The position numbers and the translations under genes are program-made. The notes beneath the pieces are model-generated. The model worked only from the letters and a program-made list of their open reading frames with translations. It was not told the origin of the DNA and did not search any database. From the NCBI RefSeq assembly GCF_900313025.1, contig NZ_OMPQ01000011.1, positions 372,001-436,000 of the forward strand: a stretch of 64,000 nt of DNA, written 5' to 3'. Within the stretch, counting starts at the first letter, position 1, and each line of letters starts with the position of its first letter. This DNA is from Pseudophaeobacter sp. EL27 (GTDB lineage Bacteria > Pseudomonadota > Alphaproteobacteria > Rhodobacterales > Rhodobacteraceae). Shown piece by piece: positions 44,305-53,098 of the stretch.

Positions 44305-45414
44305 CTAGCGTTGCAACAGGCGCAGGCGGCTTTCAAATTCACCGCGATCGACGTAGCAGCCATGCAGGTGCCGGAACCCGGTCTGCGGGTCAAAAGCATC
44401 ACGGCCATGAAGAACCCGGCGGTTGTCAAACACCACCATCTCGCCGCCTTTGAGTTTCAGCGTGACCAGATAATCGGCGCTGCGGGTCATGATCATGAAC
44501 TGACGATAGGCGCGGTAGTAACGGGTCATCAGATCGGGTGCGAGGTCGAGGATATCGGCCAGATGCGCATTAAAGCAGATCTCGATGATCTGCCCGTCTT
44601 CATCCAGATTGATGACCTTCTTCCGGTTTCTGATATCGGTAACCTGATCGTGGAACCGGAACGGGATCGAGACCGTGGACAGCAGGGCAAAGGCCTCTGG
44701 GTCTGTCTTGCGCAGATCTTCTGCAATGGCGTAGCCGTCGCAGAACAGCGAGCCGCCGCCCGTGGCCTCATTTGCCAGACAATGCAGGAATTGAAAGCCG
44801 GGAGGCAGTTCCTGGTTGGTCAGATCGGTGTGCAGGGGCAGGGCTATGGGGGTATAGGCCAGATTGTTCGGATTTGGCTTGGACTGGACTTCGAAGGTCA
44901 GGCCAAAGTTGGTTTCCCGCAGGAAACCGATGCGGCGGGCGACATCCATGCCGGCCTCGGTGCTGTCGGCCAACCCTTCCACAATGGAGAGCCCGTATTT
45001 CTGGGTCTGGATCAACCAATCCTGCAGGGCCTGATCCGAGGTCTGGACCTCATCGGCCCTGGCGCGGGGAATACCCTGAGCGCCGAGATCTTTGCGCCAG
45101 TGGTGGAAGCCGGTGCGCGCCGGATCGGCGGCATATTGGCCAGGGCGCCGCGCGCTCAACCAGGACAGATCAAAGGTGGAGATGGTCTCGTCCCCCTGCC
45201 ACCAGATGCTGAGGCTCTGGCCATCAGTCTCGATTTTGCTGGGGGTCACATCCAGGGGAATGGCGGTCAGATCGGTGATCCGTTCCTGGGTCTGCGGGTG
45301 GAAACCGGCGGGATCATTGTCGCGCAGCCAGATGTAGGGGAAATCGGCACTGCTGCCATCGGCAAAGGTGAGGTGAACAAGGGCATCGTCGGAACGAAGG
45401 GTGGCATTGGCCAT
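44305..45414 (-). CDS. Gamma-butyrobetaine hydroxylase-like Fe(II)/2-oxoglutarate dioxygenase
   Basis: The 369-residue protein has the two-domain layout of gamma-butyrobetaine and trimethyllysine hydroxylases. An N-terminal DUF971-like domain (about 14-100) precedes a TauD/TfdA-type dioxygenase domain. The iron ligands are H195 and D197 (LPLHTDLTN) and H336 (RVLHGRDAF), with R348 probably binding 2-oxoglutarate. The N-terminal domain lacks the cysteines that hold zinc in animal enzymes. It probably hydroxylates a betaine-type quaternary amine. ATG 45414 is preceded by GGAGG at an 8-base gap. Confidence 0.85.
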   Translation of the reverse strand: MANATLRSDDALVHLTFADGSSADFPYIWLRDNDPAGFHPQTQERITDLTAIPLDVTPSKIETDGQSLSIWWQGDETISTFDLSWLSARRPGQYAADPARTGFHHWRKDLGAQGIPRARADEVQTSDQALQDWLIQTQKYGLSIVEGLADSTEAGMDVARRIGFLRETNFGLTFEVQSKPNPNNLAYTPIALPLHTDLTNQELPPGFQFLHCLANEATGGGSLFCDGYAIAEDLRKTDPEAFALLSTVSIPFRFHDQVTDIRNRKKVINLDEDGQIIEICFNAHLADILDLAPDLMTRYYRAYRQFMIMTRSADYLVTLKLKGGEMVVFDNRRVLHGRDAFDPQTGFRHLHGCYVDRGEFESRLRLLQR

Positions 45415-45767
45415 GGATAGGCCTCCATAAAAAAGCATGCGCGCGGGCATGTTGGACAGGTCATATGAGGGGAATGGCTGAACAGTCAGCTCAGGTAGCA
45501 CCACCCGGGGGCGGCCACCAGTCATAGGCTTTTTTATAGGGGTGCCCTGGGCGTTGCCCGAGGACGGAGGAGCGTGGCACGGCGCAGGGCCTCTGTGTGA
45601 AGAGCAGTTTGGGCAGCTTTGGAAAAACAAATGAAAAATGGCAAGCAAATTTCACCAAAATCCGACCTCATGCTCAGAAAAAGATGCATCTTTGATTTTC
45701 CAGTCTAGAGGTTCCCCTTCTGTTCATGCATGTTCAGGGGCAACTCATCTAGGAAGAGAGACGCAGC
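45415..45767. other. 353-bp intergenic region between dioxygenase and xthA
   Basis: This is the divergent promoter region. An A/T-rich stretch around 45620-45700 probably contains one or both promoters, but no convincing -35/-10 pair is seen. No RNA gene, hairpin terminator or supported coding frame is visible. Confidence 0.4.
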
Positions 45768-46556
45768 ATGGCCTTTACCCTTGCCACTTGGAACATCAAC
45801 TCTGTCCGCCTGCGCGAAGGGCTGGTGCAGAAACTCATGCGCGAGGAAGGCCCGGATGTGCTGTGCCTGCAGGAGTGCAAAAGCCCGGTGGATCTGATCC
45901 CGACCGAGGGTTTTGCCGAGTTGGGCTATCCCCACATGGTGGCACGCGGCCAGAAGGGCTATAACGGCGTCGCCATTCTGTCGCGCCTGCCCATCGAGGA
46001 GGCCGGGGCTGAGGATTTTGCCAATCTTGGTCACGCCCGTCATATCGCTGGGCGCTTGGAGAACGGTGTAACCGTGCATAATTTCTATGTGCCTGCAGGC
46101 GGGGATAAGCCCGACCGCGCGGTGAATGAGAAATTTGGTCAGAAGCTGGATTACCTCAGTGAGATGCGGGATTGGTTCAAGGCTGAGCGGCCCGAGAAGT
46201 CCATTCTGGTAGGGGATCTGAATATCGCGCCCCGCGAGGATGATGTCTGGGATCACAAGAAGATGCTGAAAATTGTCAGCCACACGCCAGTGGAGGTGGA
46301 TCTGTTGGCAGAGGTGCAGGAGGCTGGCAGTTGGGCGGATGTAACCCGGGCGGATATCCCCGAAGGGTTGCTGTATAGCTGGTGGAGCTATCGCGCCAAA
46401 GATTGGGATGCAGCGGACAAGGGGCGACGGTTAGACCATGTCTGGGCCACCGAAGACATCAAGCAGGCGGCGCATTCCAGCCGGGTTCTGCGCGCCGCGC
46501 GTGGTTGGGAAAAGCCCAGCGACCATGCGCCAGTCTTTGCGACTTTTGATCTGTAA
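45768..46556 (+). CDS. xthA: Exodeoxyribonuclease III
   Basis: Exonuclease III is the main AP endonuclease and 3'-repair exonuclease. The 262 residues carry the motifs of the family: WNINSVRLR, the metal glutamate in LCLQECK, the active-site GYNGVAILSR and VGDLNIAP, and the terminal SDHAPVFATFD histidine. The length is normal. The ATG is preceded by AGGAAGAGA. A family A repeat begins 13 bp after its stop, in the same orientation, and takes the place of an ordinary terminator. Confidence 0.96.
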   Translation: MAFTLATWNINSVRLREGLVQKLMREEGPDVLCLQECKSPVDLIPTEGFAELGYPHMVARGQKGYNGVAILSRLPIEEAGAEDFANLGHARHIAGRLENGVTVHNFYVPAGGDKPDRAVNEKFGQKLDYLSEMRDWFKAERPEKSILVGDLNIAPREDDVWDHKKMLKIVSHTPVEVDLLAEVQEAGSWADVTRADIPEGLLYSWWSYRAKDWDAADKGRRLDHVWATEDIKQAAHSSRVLRAARGWEKPSDHAPVFATFDL

Positions 46557-46569
46557 GCGTTAAAGGGCA

Positions 46570-46657
46570 GGGGCGGCTCCCGCCCGTCGTTTGGGCATCA
46601 CAGATGCCCGCCTCCCGTTGGGCCGAGCGCCGCGCTGACGCGCGGCGCGGTTGCGCC
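46570..46657 (+). repeat. Family A structured 3'-end repeat, copy 1 (after xthA)
   Basis: The element runs: GGGGCGGCTCCCGCCC, hairpin GGGCATC/GATGCCC (46593-46609), linker GTTGGGCCGA, hairpin GCGCCGCGC/GCGCGGCGC (46627-46648), then GGTTGCGCC. Other copies are at 48656, 48842 (minus) and 63591; they share linkers but have different, still-pairing stems. Confidence 0.8.
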
Positions 46658-46793
46658 TCTTTGCGGTCTGGTCTGATGGGCCTCAGGCGGTGAGAAATGC
46701 GGAGAGAGGAGGGCTGTGGCGAACTCCTCTCTTGGTTTCTGTGCTTCAGGGCTCCATATAGGGGCCAAGCTTCAAACGGAGAAGATTGAGACA

Positions 46794-47726
46794 ATGGACA
46801 TTATTGGCGGAGCGGGCACAGCAGCCCCCGCAGGTGATTTGATCAAGGACGTCGGTGAGGCGACCTTTATGCAGGATGTGGTCGAGGCCTCGATGCAGGC
46901 ACCGGTGATTGTTGATTTCTGGGCGCCGTGGTGTGGCCCATGTAAGACGCTTGGCCCTGCTTTGGAAGCGGTCGTGACCAAAGCCAAGGGCGCGGTCACC
47001 ATGGCCAAGGTCAATGTGGATGAGAACCAGCGTCTGGTGCAGGCGTTGTCACAGCAGGGCTTGCCTCTGCAATCCATCCCAACTGTTGTTGCCTTTGTTG
47101 AGGGGCGCCCGCTCGATATGTTCCAGGGGAATGTCCCGCCGAGTGAGATCGAAGCCTTTGTGAACAAGGCGATCGAGGCTGGCGGTGGCAGCGCGGATGG
47201 CGGCCTGGCCGAGGCGCTGGAAGTGGCGGAACAGATGCTGACAGAGGGCGAGGTTGCCGACGCGGCGCAGACCTTTGCGGCAATCATTGGCGAAGATGAC
47301 AAGAGCGCCGCGGCCTATGGCGGCCTGGCGCGGGCGCATATTGCGCTGGGAGATCTGGACCAGGCCGAGGCGGCTCTGAATGGTGCTCCGGCAGAGATCG
47401 CCGATGCTGCTGAGATTGAGGCGGCGCGGGCGCAGATCGAACTGGCGCGACAGGCGGAAAATGCCGGCCCGGTTGCGGAACTGGCTTCCAAGGTCGAGGC
47501 CAACCCAGAGGATCTGGAGGCGCGGTTTGAACTGGCGCAGGCGCTGCATGCCGCCGGAGATGCCGAGGCTGCTGTCACAGAGTTGCTGGAGCTGTTCCGT
47601 CGCGATCGGGAATGGAATGAGGGCGCTGCCAAGGCACAGCTTTTCACCATCTTTGATGCGCTTCAGCCAAATGACCCGGTGGTTTTGAATGGGCGACGCA
47701 AGCTGAGCTCATTAATTTTTGCCTAA
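46794..47726 (+). CDS. Thioredoxin domain protein with TPR tail (CnoX/YbbN-like)
   Basis: The 310-residue protein has an N-terminal thioredoxin fold (about 15-125) with the redox site WCGPC (C47, C50) and the cis-proline in SIPTVV. A helical tail of about 150 residues with TPR-like repeats follows. This layout matches CnoX (YbbN), a chaperone and redox-linked holdase that cooperates with GroEL in some bacteria. Here the CGPC site is complete, so redox activity is expected. ATG 46794 has GGAGAAG upstream; the earlier in-frame start lies in non-coding sequence. Confidence 0.9.
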   Translation: MDIIGGAGTAAPAGDLIKDVGEATFMQDVVEASMQAPVIVDFWAPWCGPCKTLGPALEAVVTKAKGAVTMAKVNVDENQRLVQALSQQGLPLQSIPTVVAFVEGRPLDMFQGNVPPSEIEAFVNKAIEAGGGSADGGLAEALEVAEQMLTEGEVADAAQTFAAIIGEDDKSAAAYGGLARAHIALGDLDQAEAALNGAPAEIADAAEIEAARAQIELARQAENAGPVAELASKVEANPEDLEARFELAQALHAAGDAEAAVTELLELFRRDREWNEGAAKAQLFTIFDALQPNDPVVLNGRRKLSSLIFA

Positions 47727-47753
47727 TCGCGTCTCTGCCCTACAGTAATAGCC

Positions 47754-48398
47754 ATGATGCATATCGCGGATCTGCCGGACACTATTGCTGTCTTCCCATT
47801 GCCTCGGGCGATTTTATTGCCCCGGGCGCGCCTGCCGCTGCATATTTTTGAACCCCGCTACCTGCAGATGTTTGAGGATGCGCTGAAAACTCCGGAACGT
47901 CTGATTGGCATGATCCAACCCTGTGCTCGACCAGGGGATGCCGAGGCGCTGCACGCCATAGGCTGCGCCGGCCGGGTGACACAGTTTTCCGAGACTGAGG
48001 ACGGTCGCTATATGGTCACCCTGTCCGGCCTGTCCCGGTTTCGCGTTCTGGGAGAGGTCACCGGCTTTAGCCCCTATCGCCGCTGTGACGTGAGCTGGAG
48101 CGGTTTTGATCGTGATCTTGGCAGTTCTGGTGAGCTGGACCCGGAGTTTGATCGCACTGGTTTCCTGTCCCTGTTGGAGCGGTTCTTTGTGGCGCAGGGC
48201 CTGTCTACGGATTGGGGCTCGTTGAGCGAGGCTGAAGATGAGCTGCTTATCAACTCTCTGTCGATGTTGTTGGAGTTTGAGCCCGAGGACAAACAGGCCT
48301 TGCTAGAGTCGCCCTGTCTTGCCACAAGGCGGAAAACGCTGGTGACATTGATCGAGTTTGCCCTTCGGGGCGGCGCACATGAGGATATCTTGCAATGA
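47754..48398 (+). CDS. Lon substrate-binding (LAN) domain protein
   Basis: The 214-residue protein consists of a Lon N-terminal-like domain without the ATPase or protease. The N-terminal [26 protein letters not shown] stretch is the hallmark, followed by LIGMIQP, the GCAGRVTQF strand and a helical end with KQALLESP. Stand-alone LAN proteins are common in alphaproteobacteria and their role is unclear. Two adjacent ATG codons are possible starts. The gene lies 27 bp after the thioredoxin-TPR gene and overlaps the Trm112-like gene by 4 bp, suggesting one transcript. Confidence 0.88.
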   Translation: MMHIADLPDTIAVFPLPRAILLPRARLPLHIFEPRYLQMFEDALKTPERLIGMIQPCARPGDAEALHAIGCAGRVTQFSETEDGRYMVTLSGLSRFRVLGEVTGFSPYRRCDVSWSGFDRDLGSSGELDPEFDRTGFLSLLERFFVAQGLSTDWGSLSEAEDELLINSLSMLLEFEPEDKQALLESPCLATRRKTLVTLIEFALRGGAHEDILQ

Positions 48399-48583
48399 GT
48401 GATACAAAACCGGTGACCTTTGATCGCCGCATGCTGGAGGCCCTGGTCTGTCCAAAAACCCAAGGCACGCTTGAGTATGACGCCGAGGCACAGGAGCTGC
48501 GGTCCAAGGCCGCAAACCTGGCCTTTCCTATCCGTAACGGTATTCCGGTCATGTTGGTGGATGAAGCCCGCGTAATTGACTAG
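48395..48583 (+). CDS. Trm112 family protein
   Basis: The 62-residue protein is a single Trm112-like domain. The core is [19 protein letters not shown] followed by [16 protein letters not shown], the usual C-terminal signature. In other organisms Trm112 activates methyltransferases; bacterial homologues are small, often with one or no paired cysteine, as here (only CPKT). It overlaps the Lon-domain gene (ATGA) and is the last gene of that run. A family A repeat lies 72 bp downstream. Confidence 0.9.
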   Translation: MSDTKPVTFDRRMLEALVCPKTQGTLEYDAEAQELRSKAANLAFPIRNGIPVMLVDEARVID

Positions 48584-48655
48584 GCCGATGGGGTAAGGCG
48601 GACATCTAGGCTTTGGATTGTGGCCAAAACTCCTGATAGTTTGACTTGACAAGGG

Positions 48656-48740
48656 AGGGGCTCCCGCCCCCGCAGCTGCCCCGTTGGGGCAACTTGGCGG
48701 CGTTGGGCCCGGCGCTGAGCTGACGCACAGCGGGCGCGCT
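48656..48740 (+). repeat. Family A structured 3'-end repeat, copy 2 (after trm112-like gene)
   Basis: GGGGCTCCCGCCC, hairpin GCCCC/GGGGC (48678-48690), linker GTTGGGCCC, and a weaker second hairpin around GCGCTG and CAGCGGGCGC. It is the least complete copy at its 3' end. Confidence 0.7.
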
Positions 48741-48841
48741 ATTTGATATGTGGTGGATTTGGCAGTGCCTGGAAAATGGCGCTATGTGGCAAGAGGGCTG
48801 GCCGCGTGGGTCGGTATTCGCGACAGCTGCGAAACCAGCGG

Positions 48842-48926
48842 TGCCGCGCCTTGCCGGTGGGCAAGGCGCTTGGCCCAACTGGATCGCAACACCAGAGGTG
48901 TTGACGGAATGGGCGGGAGCGCCCCC
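48842..48926 (-). repeat. Family A structured 3'-end repeat, copy 3 (after ubi hydroxylase gene)
   Basis: On the minus strand: GGGGGCGCTCCCGCCC, hairpin CAACACC/GGTGTTG (48887-48903), linker GTTGGGCCAA, hairpin GCGCCTTGCC/GGCAAGGCGC (48846-48869), then GG. It starts 17 bp after the hydroxylase stop, in the sense of that gene. Confidence 0.8.
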
Positions 48927-48943
48927 TTGCGGATGGCGAGAGG

Positions 48944-50170
48944 TCAAATGGCTTCGCCTTTGAGCAGACGCGGCAAATCGCCGGTCAGCCCGGCGGCCTC
49001 GCGCATGAAACCACGCCTGAGGCCCGGCAGGCTGTTCACCAGTCCCATCCCTAGATCACGGCCAAACCGCAGCAGCGGGTTGTCGTTGGAAAACAATTTG
49101 TTGACCATGTCTGTGCTGGCCACAAGCGTGGCCGTATCAAAGCGGCGCCACTGTTGATAACGCTCCAGAACCAGCGAAGAACCTGCGTCTTCACCGCGGC
49201 GTTTGGCCTCGGTCAGCACCTCAGCCAGGGCGCCAACATCGCGCAACCCGGCGTTCAGCCCCTGTCCGGCGATGGGGTGCATGCCATGGGCCGCATCCCC
49301 AATCAGCGCCATCCGGGTACCAATGAAACTATTGGCGATGGTCAGGTTCAGCGGATAGGTAAAGCGCTTGCCTGCCAGAGAGATCTCACCAAGAAAGTCA
49401 CCAAAGCGCGGTTTCAGGGCAGTGATGTAATCGGCATCCTCCAGACCGTGGATTGCCTGAGCCATCTCGGTCTTTTCGCTCCAGACAATCGAGGAACGAT
49501 TGCCGGGCAGCGGCAGGATCGCCAGCGGGCCGGGCTCCATGAAGAACTGGTGGGCAATGCCGTGGTGTGGTTTTTCGTGATCAATGGCGCAGACCAGCGC
49601 GGTCTGGCCATAGTCCCAGCCGCTGCGCGTGATCCCGGCGCGGGCTGCGGTGCCGCTCTTGCGCCCGTCTGCGCCGACCAGAATACCGCCCCGCAGAGTC
49701 TCGCCACTCTCTAGCGTCAGAGTGACGCCGGTCTGATCCGCCTCCTGGGCGACAACGCGGGCCTCATTGATCTGGGTGATGCTTGGTTCATCTTCCATCG
49801 CCTGCAGCAAGGCGCGACGCAGATAGCGATCCTCCAGCATATAGCCCATCGGGCCTTCTTCGATTTCGCGGTGGTCAAAATGCAGGAAAAACGGCGATGC
49901 CCCTTCCCCGGCATGACCATCGCTGGCCTTGATTTCCAGCATGGGCTGCGCCTGCTCTGCCACCAAGGGCCAGATGCCGATCTGATGCAGCAACCGCTGC
50001 GAGGCCAAGGCCAAGGCATAGCCGCGCCCATCAAAATCCTCTTCCTTAAATCCGCCCCTTGGCAGGGCGTCGATCACAGTGACGCTATGACCCGTCTGAG
50101 CCAGTGCCAAAGCCAGAGCAGGGCCATTCAGACCACCACCTACGATCAGAATATCGGATGTGTTTTTCAT
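48944..50170 (-). CDS. UbiH/COQ6 family FAD monooxygenase (ubiquinone hydroxylase)
   Basis: The 408-residue protein hydroxylates the ubiquinone ring during biosynthesis. It has the FAD-binding Rossmann start LIVGGGLNGPALALALA, the GADGRKS segment and the second FAD motif IGDAAHGMHPIAGQGLNAGLRD, all typical of UbiH/UbiF/UbiL enzymes. Which ring position it modifies cannot be told. ATG 50170 begins at the Rossmann fold with GAGGT close upstream. It diverges from the amidase gene and converges on the trm112-like gene, with a family A repeat at each 3' end. Confidence 0.9.
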   Translation of the reverse strand: MKNTSDILIVGGGLNGPALALALAQTGHSVTVIDALPRGGFKEEDFDGRGYALALASQRLLHQIGIWPLVAEQAQPMLEIKASDGHAGEGASPFFLHFDHREIEEGPMGYMLEDRYLRRALLQAMEDEPSITQINEARVVAQEADQTGVTLTLESGETLRGGILVGADGRKSGTAARAGITRSGWDYGQTALVCAIDHEKPHHGIAHQFFMEPGPLAILPLPGNRSSIVWSEKTEMAQAIHGLEDADYITALKPRFGDFLGEISLAGKRFTYPLNLTIANSFIGTRMALIGDAAHGMHPIAGQGLNAGLRDVGALAEVLTEAKRRGEDAGSSLVLERYQQWRRFDTATLVASTDMVNKLFSNDNPLLRFGRDLGMGLVNSLPGLRRGFMREAAGLTGDLPRLLKGEAI

Positions 50171-50324
50171 ACCTCGCAATATGCGCTGATTGGTGGAATT
50201 GTCCATGCCACCGGAGGGCAATTCGGCAGATCTAAGCCGCTGGCCCGCGCTGACTTTGGTCTTCGGGATTGTACGAGGTTCAGCAGGAGGCTACCGTCCT
50301 GGAAAATCCATGGGAGAGATGGCA

Positions 50325-51659
50325 ATGCAGGACTGGTTGAAGATGAGTGCCGCAGATTTGGGGCGGGGAATTGCGGCACGGGAGATTGACCCGGTTGCTT
50401 TGACCGAATGCTATCTGGCGGCTATCGACGCACATCCGCACCGGGATCGTATCTACAGCGAAGTCACCCACGAACGCGCCTTGGCGGAAGCCACTGCGGC
50501 CGCGGAACGCGCCCGAATGGGGCTGCGGCGCTCGCCCCTCGATGGGGTGCCGATCAGCTGGAAAGACCTGTTTGATTCCGCAGGGGCCAAGACCGAGGCG
50601 GGGTCTGATTTGTTGAAAGATCGGGTGCCGGATCAGGACGCATTGGTATTGGAGGTAGCAACCTCCATGGGCAGTGTCTGTCTTGGCAAAACCCATATGA
50701 GCGAGCTGGCCTTTTCCGGGCTGGGCCTCAACCCGGTGAAGGCAACGCCCCCCTGCGTGAACGATGAAGGGGCGGTGCCGGGCGGCTCATCCTCCGGTGC
50801 AGCCGCCTCGGTCGCTTTTGATATGGCGGCGGGCGCTATTGGCTCTGATACAGGGGGATCGGTGCGTATTCCCTCTGCCTGGAACGATCTGGTTGGGCTA
50901 AAAACCACTGCCGGGCGGATCAGCCTCGAAGGGGTGGTGCCTCTCTGTCTCAAGTTCGATACTGTCGGCCCGCTGGTACGCTCGGTTGAGGACGCTGGTC
51001 TTTTCCTGGGATTGCTGGAGGGGACCGAGGGGCCGGATCTGCGCGGTGCGGGCGACCTCAAGGGGCGGCGTTTTGCCGATCTGCAGACCATGGCGCAGGA
51101 GGAACTCGACCCGGTTGTCGCCCAAAGCTACGCTGATGCCCTGCAAAAGCTACAAGAGGCAGGCGCTGAGATCGTGCCGTTGGAGGTGCCTGAGTTGGCT
51201 GAGGCCATGGGGTTTAGCGCAATTCTGTTCACCACTGAGGCCTATGGATTGTGGAAAGACGTGATTGAGGCCAGCCCTGAGGTGATGTTTGACAAGATAC
51301 TGGAACGGTTCCGCTCCGGCGCGGGTTTCTCAGGTCCGGACTATGTCGCAGCCTGGGCCAAGCTGGAGCAAGCCCGCATGGCCTGGGATCAGGCAGTGGC
51401 TGGTTTTGATGGTGTCTTGACCCCCAGCTGCCCGATCCTGCCGCCCAATCTGGCGCGGCTGGAACAGGAAGAGGATTACTATGTGCAGGCCAATCTGCTG
51501 ACACTGCGCAACACCCGTATTGGCAACCTGATGGGCACATGCGGGCTGAGCCTGCCAACGGGCACCCCCAGCTGCGGTTTGCAAATCCTTGGTCAGCCCG
51601 ATTGCGAAGAGGCTCTGCTGCGGGTTGGCATGGGGGTTGAGGCGGCTTTGGCTGTCTAA
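50325..51659 (+). CDS. Amidase signature family enzyme
   Basis: The 444-residue hydrolase has the Ser-cisSer-Lys triad of the family: K80 in ISWKDLF, S155 in PGGSSSGAA and S179 in GSDTGGSVRIPS. The glycine-rich signature spans about 150-183. It resembles GatA and allophanate or malonamide hydrolases, but no GatB or GatC is adjacent, so a small-molecule amide is the likely substrate. ATG 50325 has GGGAGAG 6 bases upstream; ATGs at 50310 and 50319 are alternative starts. It probably stands alone. Confidence 0.88.
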   Translation: MQDWLKMSAADLGRGIAAREIDPVALTECYLAAIDAHPHRDRIYSEVTHERALAEATAAAERARMGLRRSPLDGVPISWKDLFDSAGAKTEAGSDLLKDRVPDQDALVLEVATSMGSVCLGKTHMSELAFSGLGLNPVKATPPCVNDEGAVPGGSSSGAAASVAFDMAAGAIGSDTGGSVRIPSAWNDLVGLKTTAGRISLEGVVPLCLKFDTVGPLVRSVEDAGLFLGLLEGTEGPDLRGAGDLKGRRFADLQTMAQEELDPVVAQSYADALQKLQEAGAEIVPLEVPELAEAMGFSAILFTTEAYGLWKDVIEASPEVMFDKILERFRSGAGFSGPDYVAAWAKLEQARMAWDQAVAGFDGVLTPSCPILPPNLARLEQEEDYYVQANLLTLRNTRIGNLMGTCGLSLPTGTPSCGLQILGQPDCEEALLRVGMGVEAALAV

Positions 51660-51800
51660 AGTCGCGCCGGTGAGACGCAAAGTCTGGCGGGAATGCCACA
51701 AATTTGGCCAAGGCCGCATCCTGCGGCTGGACGCATGGGCTCTTGCTCTGTAATTTGATTGCAAACGGGGCGTGAATGATCCCGAACTTGAGGCACAGCT

Positions 51801-52985
51801 ATGAATTTCCCTGAGCGGTTTGCGAACCTGCCAGCCTATGCGTTTCCGCGCCTGCGGGCGCTTTTGGACCATCACACGCCCGGCGGCGATGTGGTGCATA
51901 TGACCATTGGCGAGCCAAAACACCAATTCCCCCAGTGGGTGACGGATGTCATCGTTGAGAATGCGGCGGGCTTTAACAGCTATCCGCCCAATGATGGTTC
52001 TGATGATCTGCGCGGCGCGATGGCAGGTTGGATTTCCAACCGCTACGGTGTCACTATGGATCCGGCAACGCAGATCATGGCGCTGAATGGCACCCGTGAG
52101 GGATTGTATAACGCCGCCATGGCGCTCTGCCCTGAAACCAAGAATGGCGCAAAACCAGCGATCCTGATCCCGAACCCCTTCTATCAGGTCTATATGGTGG
52201 CCAGCCTGTCTGTTGCGGCAGAGCCCGTGTTCCTGCCGGCAACCGCAGCCTCCGGTCATCTACCCGATTATGAAAACCTGCCCGAAGAGCTGCTGGAACG
52301 CACGGCCATTGCCTATATCTGCTCGCCTGCCAATCCGCAGGGGGCCGTAGCCGATCGCGCCTATTGGCAGCGGCTGATCGCCTTGGCCGAGAAGCATGAT
52401 TTCTGCATCTTTGCCGATGAATGCTACAGCGAGATCTATCGCGACGAGGCCCCCATTGGTGCCCTCACCGTGGCGCAGGAGATGGGGGCGGATCCGGAAC
52501 GGCTGGTGCTGTTCAATTCGCTCTCCAAACGGTCAAACCTGCCGGGGCTGCGCTCTGGGGTGATTGCCTCTGGCCCGGAAAATATCAAACGGATCAAACA
52601 GCTGCGCGCCTATTCCGGCGCGCCCTTGCCGGGGCCTTTGCAGGCCGCCGCGGCAGCGGTCTGGGCGGATGAAACCCATGTGGTGGAAAACCGGGCGCTT
52701 TATGTTGAGAAATACAAAATCGCGGATGAAGTTTTCGCTGGGCTCGACGGCTATGTATCACCCGAGGCGGGCTTTTTCCTCTGGCTTCCGGTGCCAGATG
52801 GCGAGGAAGCGGCGCTGAAGCTGTGGAGGCAGACCGGTGTGCGGGTTTTGCCTGGTGCCTATCTGGCGCAGGGCAGCGGCGAGGGGAACCCTGGTGCTGG
52901 CTATATCCGGGTGGCACTGGTGGCCGCGCCCGAGGTGACGCGAGAAGCGCTGACCAAACTGCGACGCTGTCTTTACGACGCTTGA
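51801..52985 (+). CDS. Class I/II aminotransferase (DapC-like)
   Basis: The 394-residue PLP enzyme has the fold type I order: an NGTREGLYNA loop, the YICSPANPQGAV segment, the PLP-contact FADECYSEIY, and the Schiff-base lysine in NSLSKRSNLPGLRSG near residue 240. A terminal arginine in GYIRVALVA should bind the substrate carboxylate. Related alphaproteobacterial enzymes are annotated as N-succinyldiaminopimelate aminotransferase in lysine synthesis. That is the best guess, but broad aspartate-type aminotransferases look similar. It precedes ftsK with a 113-bp gap. Confidence 0.85.
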   Translation: MNFPERFANLPAYAFPRLRALLDHHTPGGDVVHMTIGEPKHQFPQWVTDVIVENAAGFNSYPPNDGSDDLRGAMAGWISNRYGVTMDPATQIMALNGTREGLYNAAMALCPETKNGAKPAILIPNPFYQVYMVASLSVAAEPVFLPATAASGHLPDYENLPEELLERTAIAYICSPANPQGAVADRAYWQRLIALAEKHDFCIFADECYSEIYRDEAPIGALTVAQEMGADPERLVLFNSLSKRSNLPGLRSGVIASGPENIKRIKQLRAYSGAPLPGPLQAAAAAVWADETHVVENRALYVEKYKIADEVFAGLDGYVSPEAGFFLWLPVPDGEEAALKLWRQTGVRVLPGAYLAQGSGEGNPGAGYIRVALVAAPEVTREALTKLRRCLYDA

Positions 52986-53098
52986 ATGACTGCGATGGCC
53001 CCGGGGCTCTTGGGGACATGGCCAATACTTAAGAACGACCGGTAATTAGATCCTGTGATACAATCAGGACAGATCGGCAACAATGAACCGAGGTAGGC

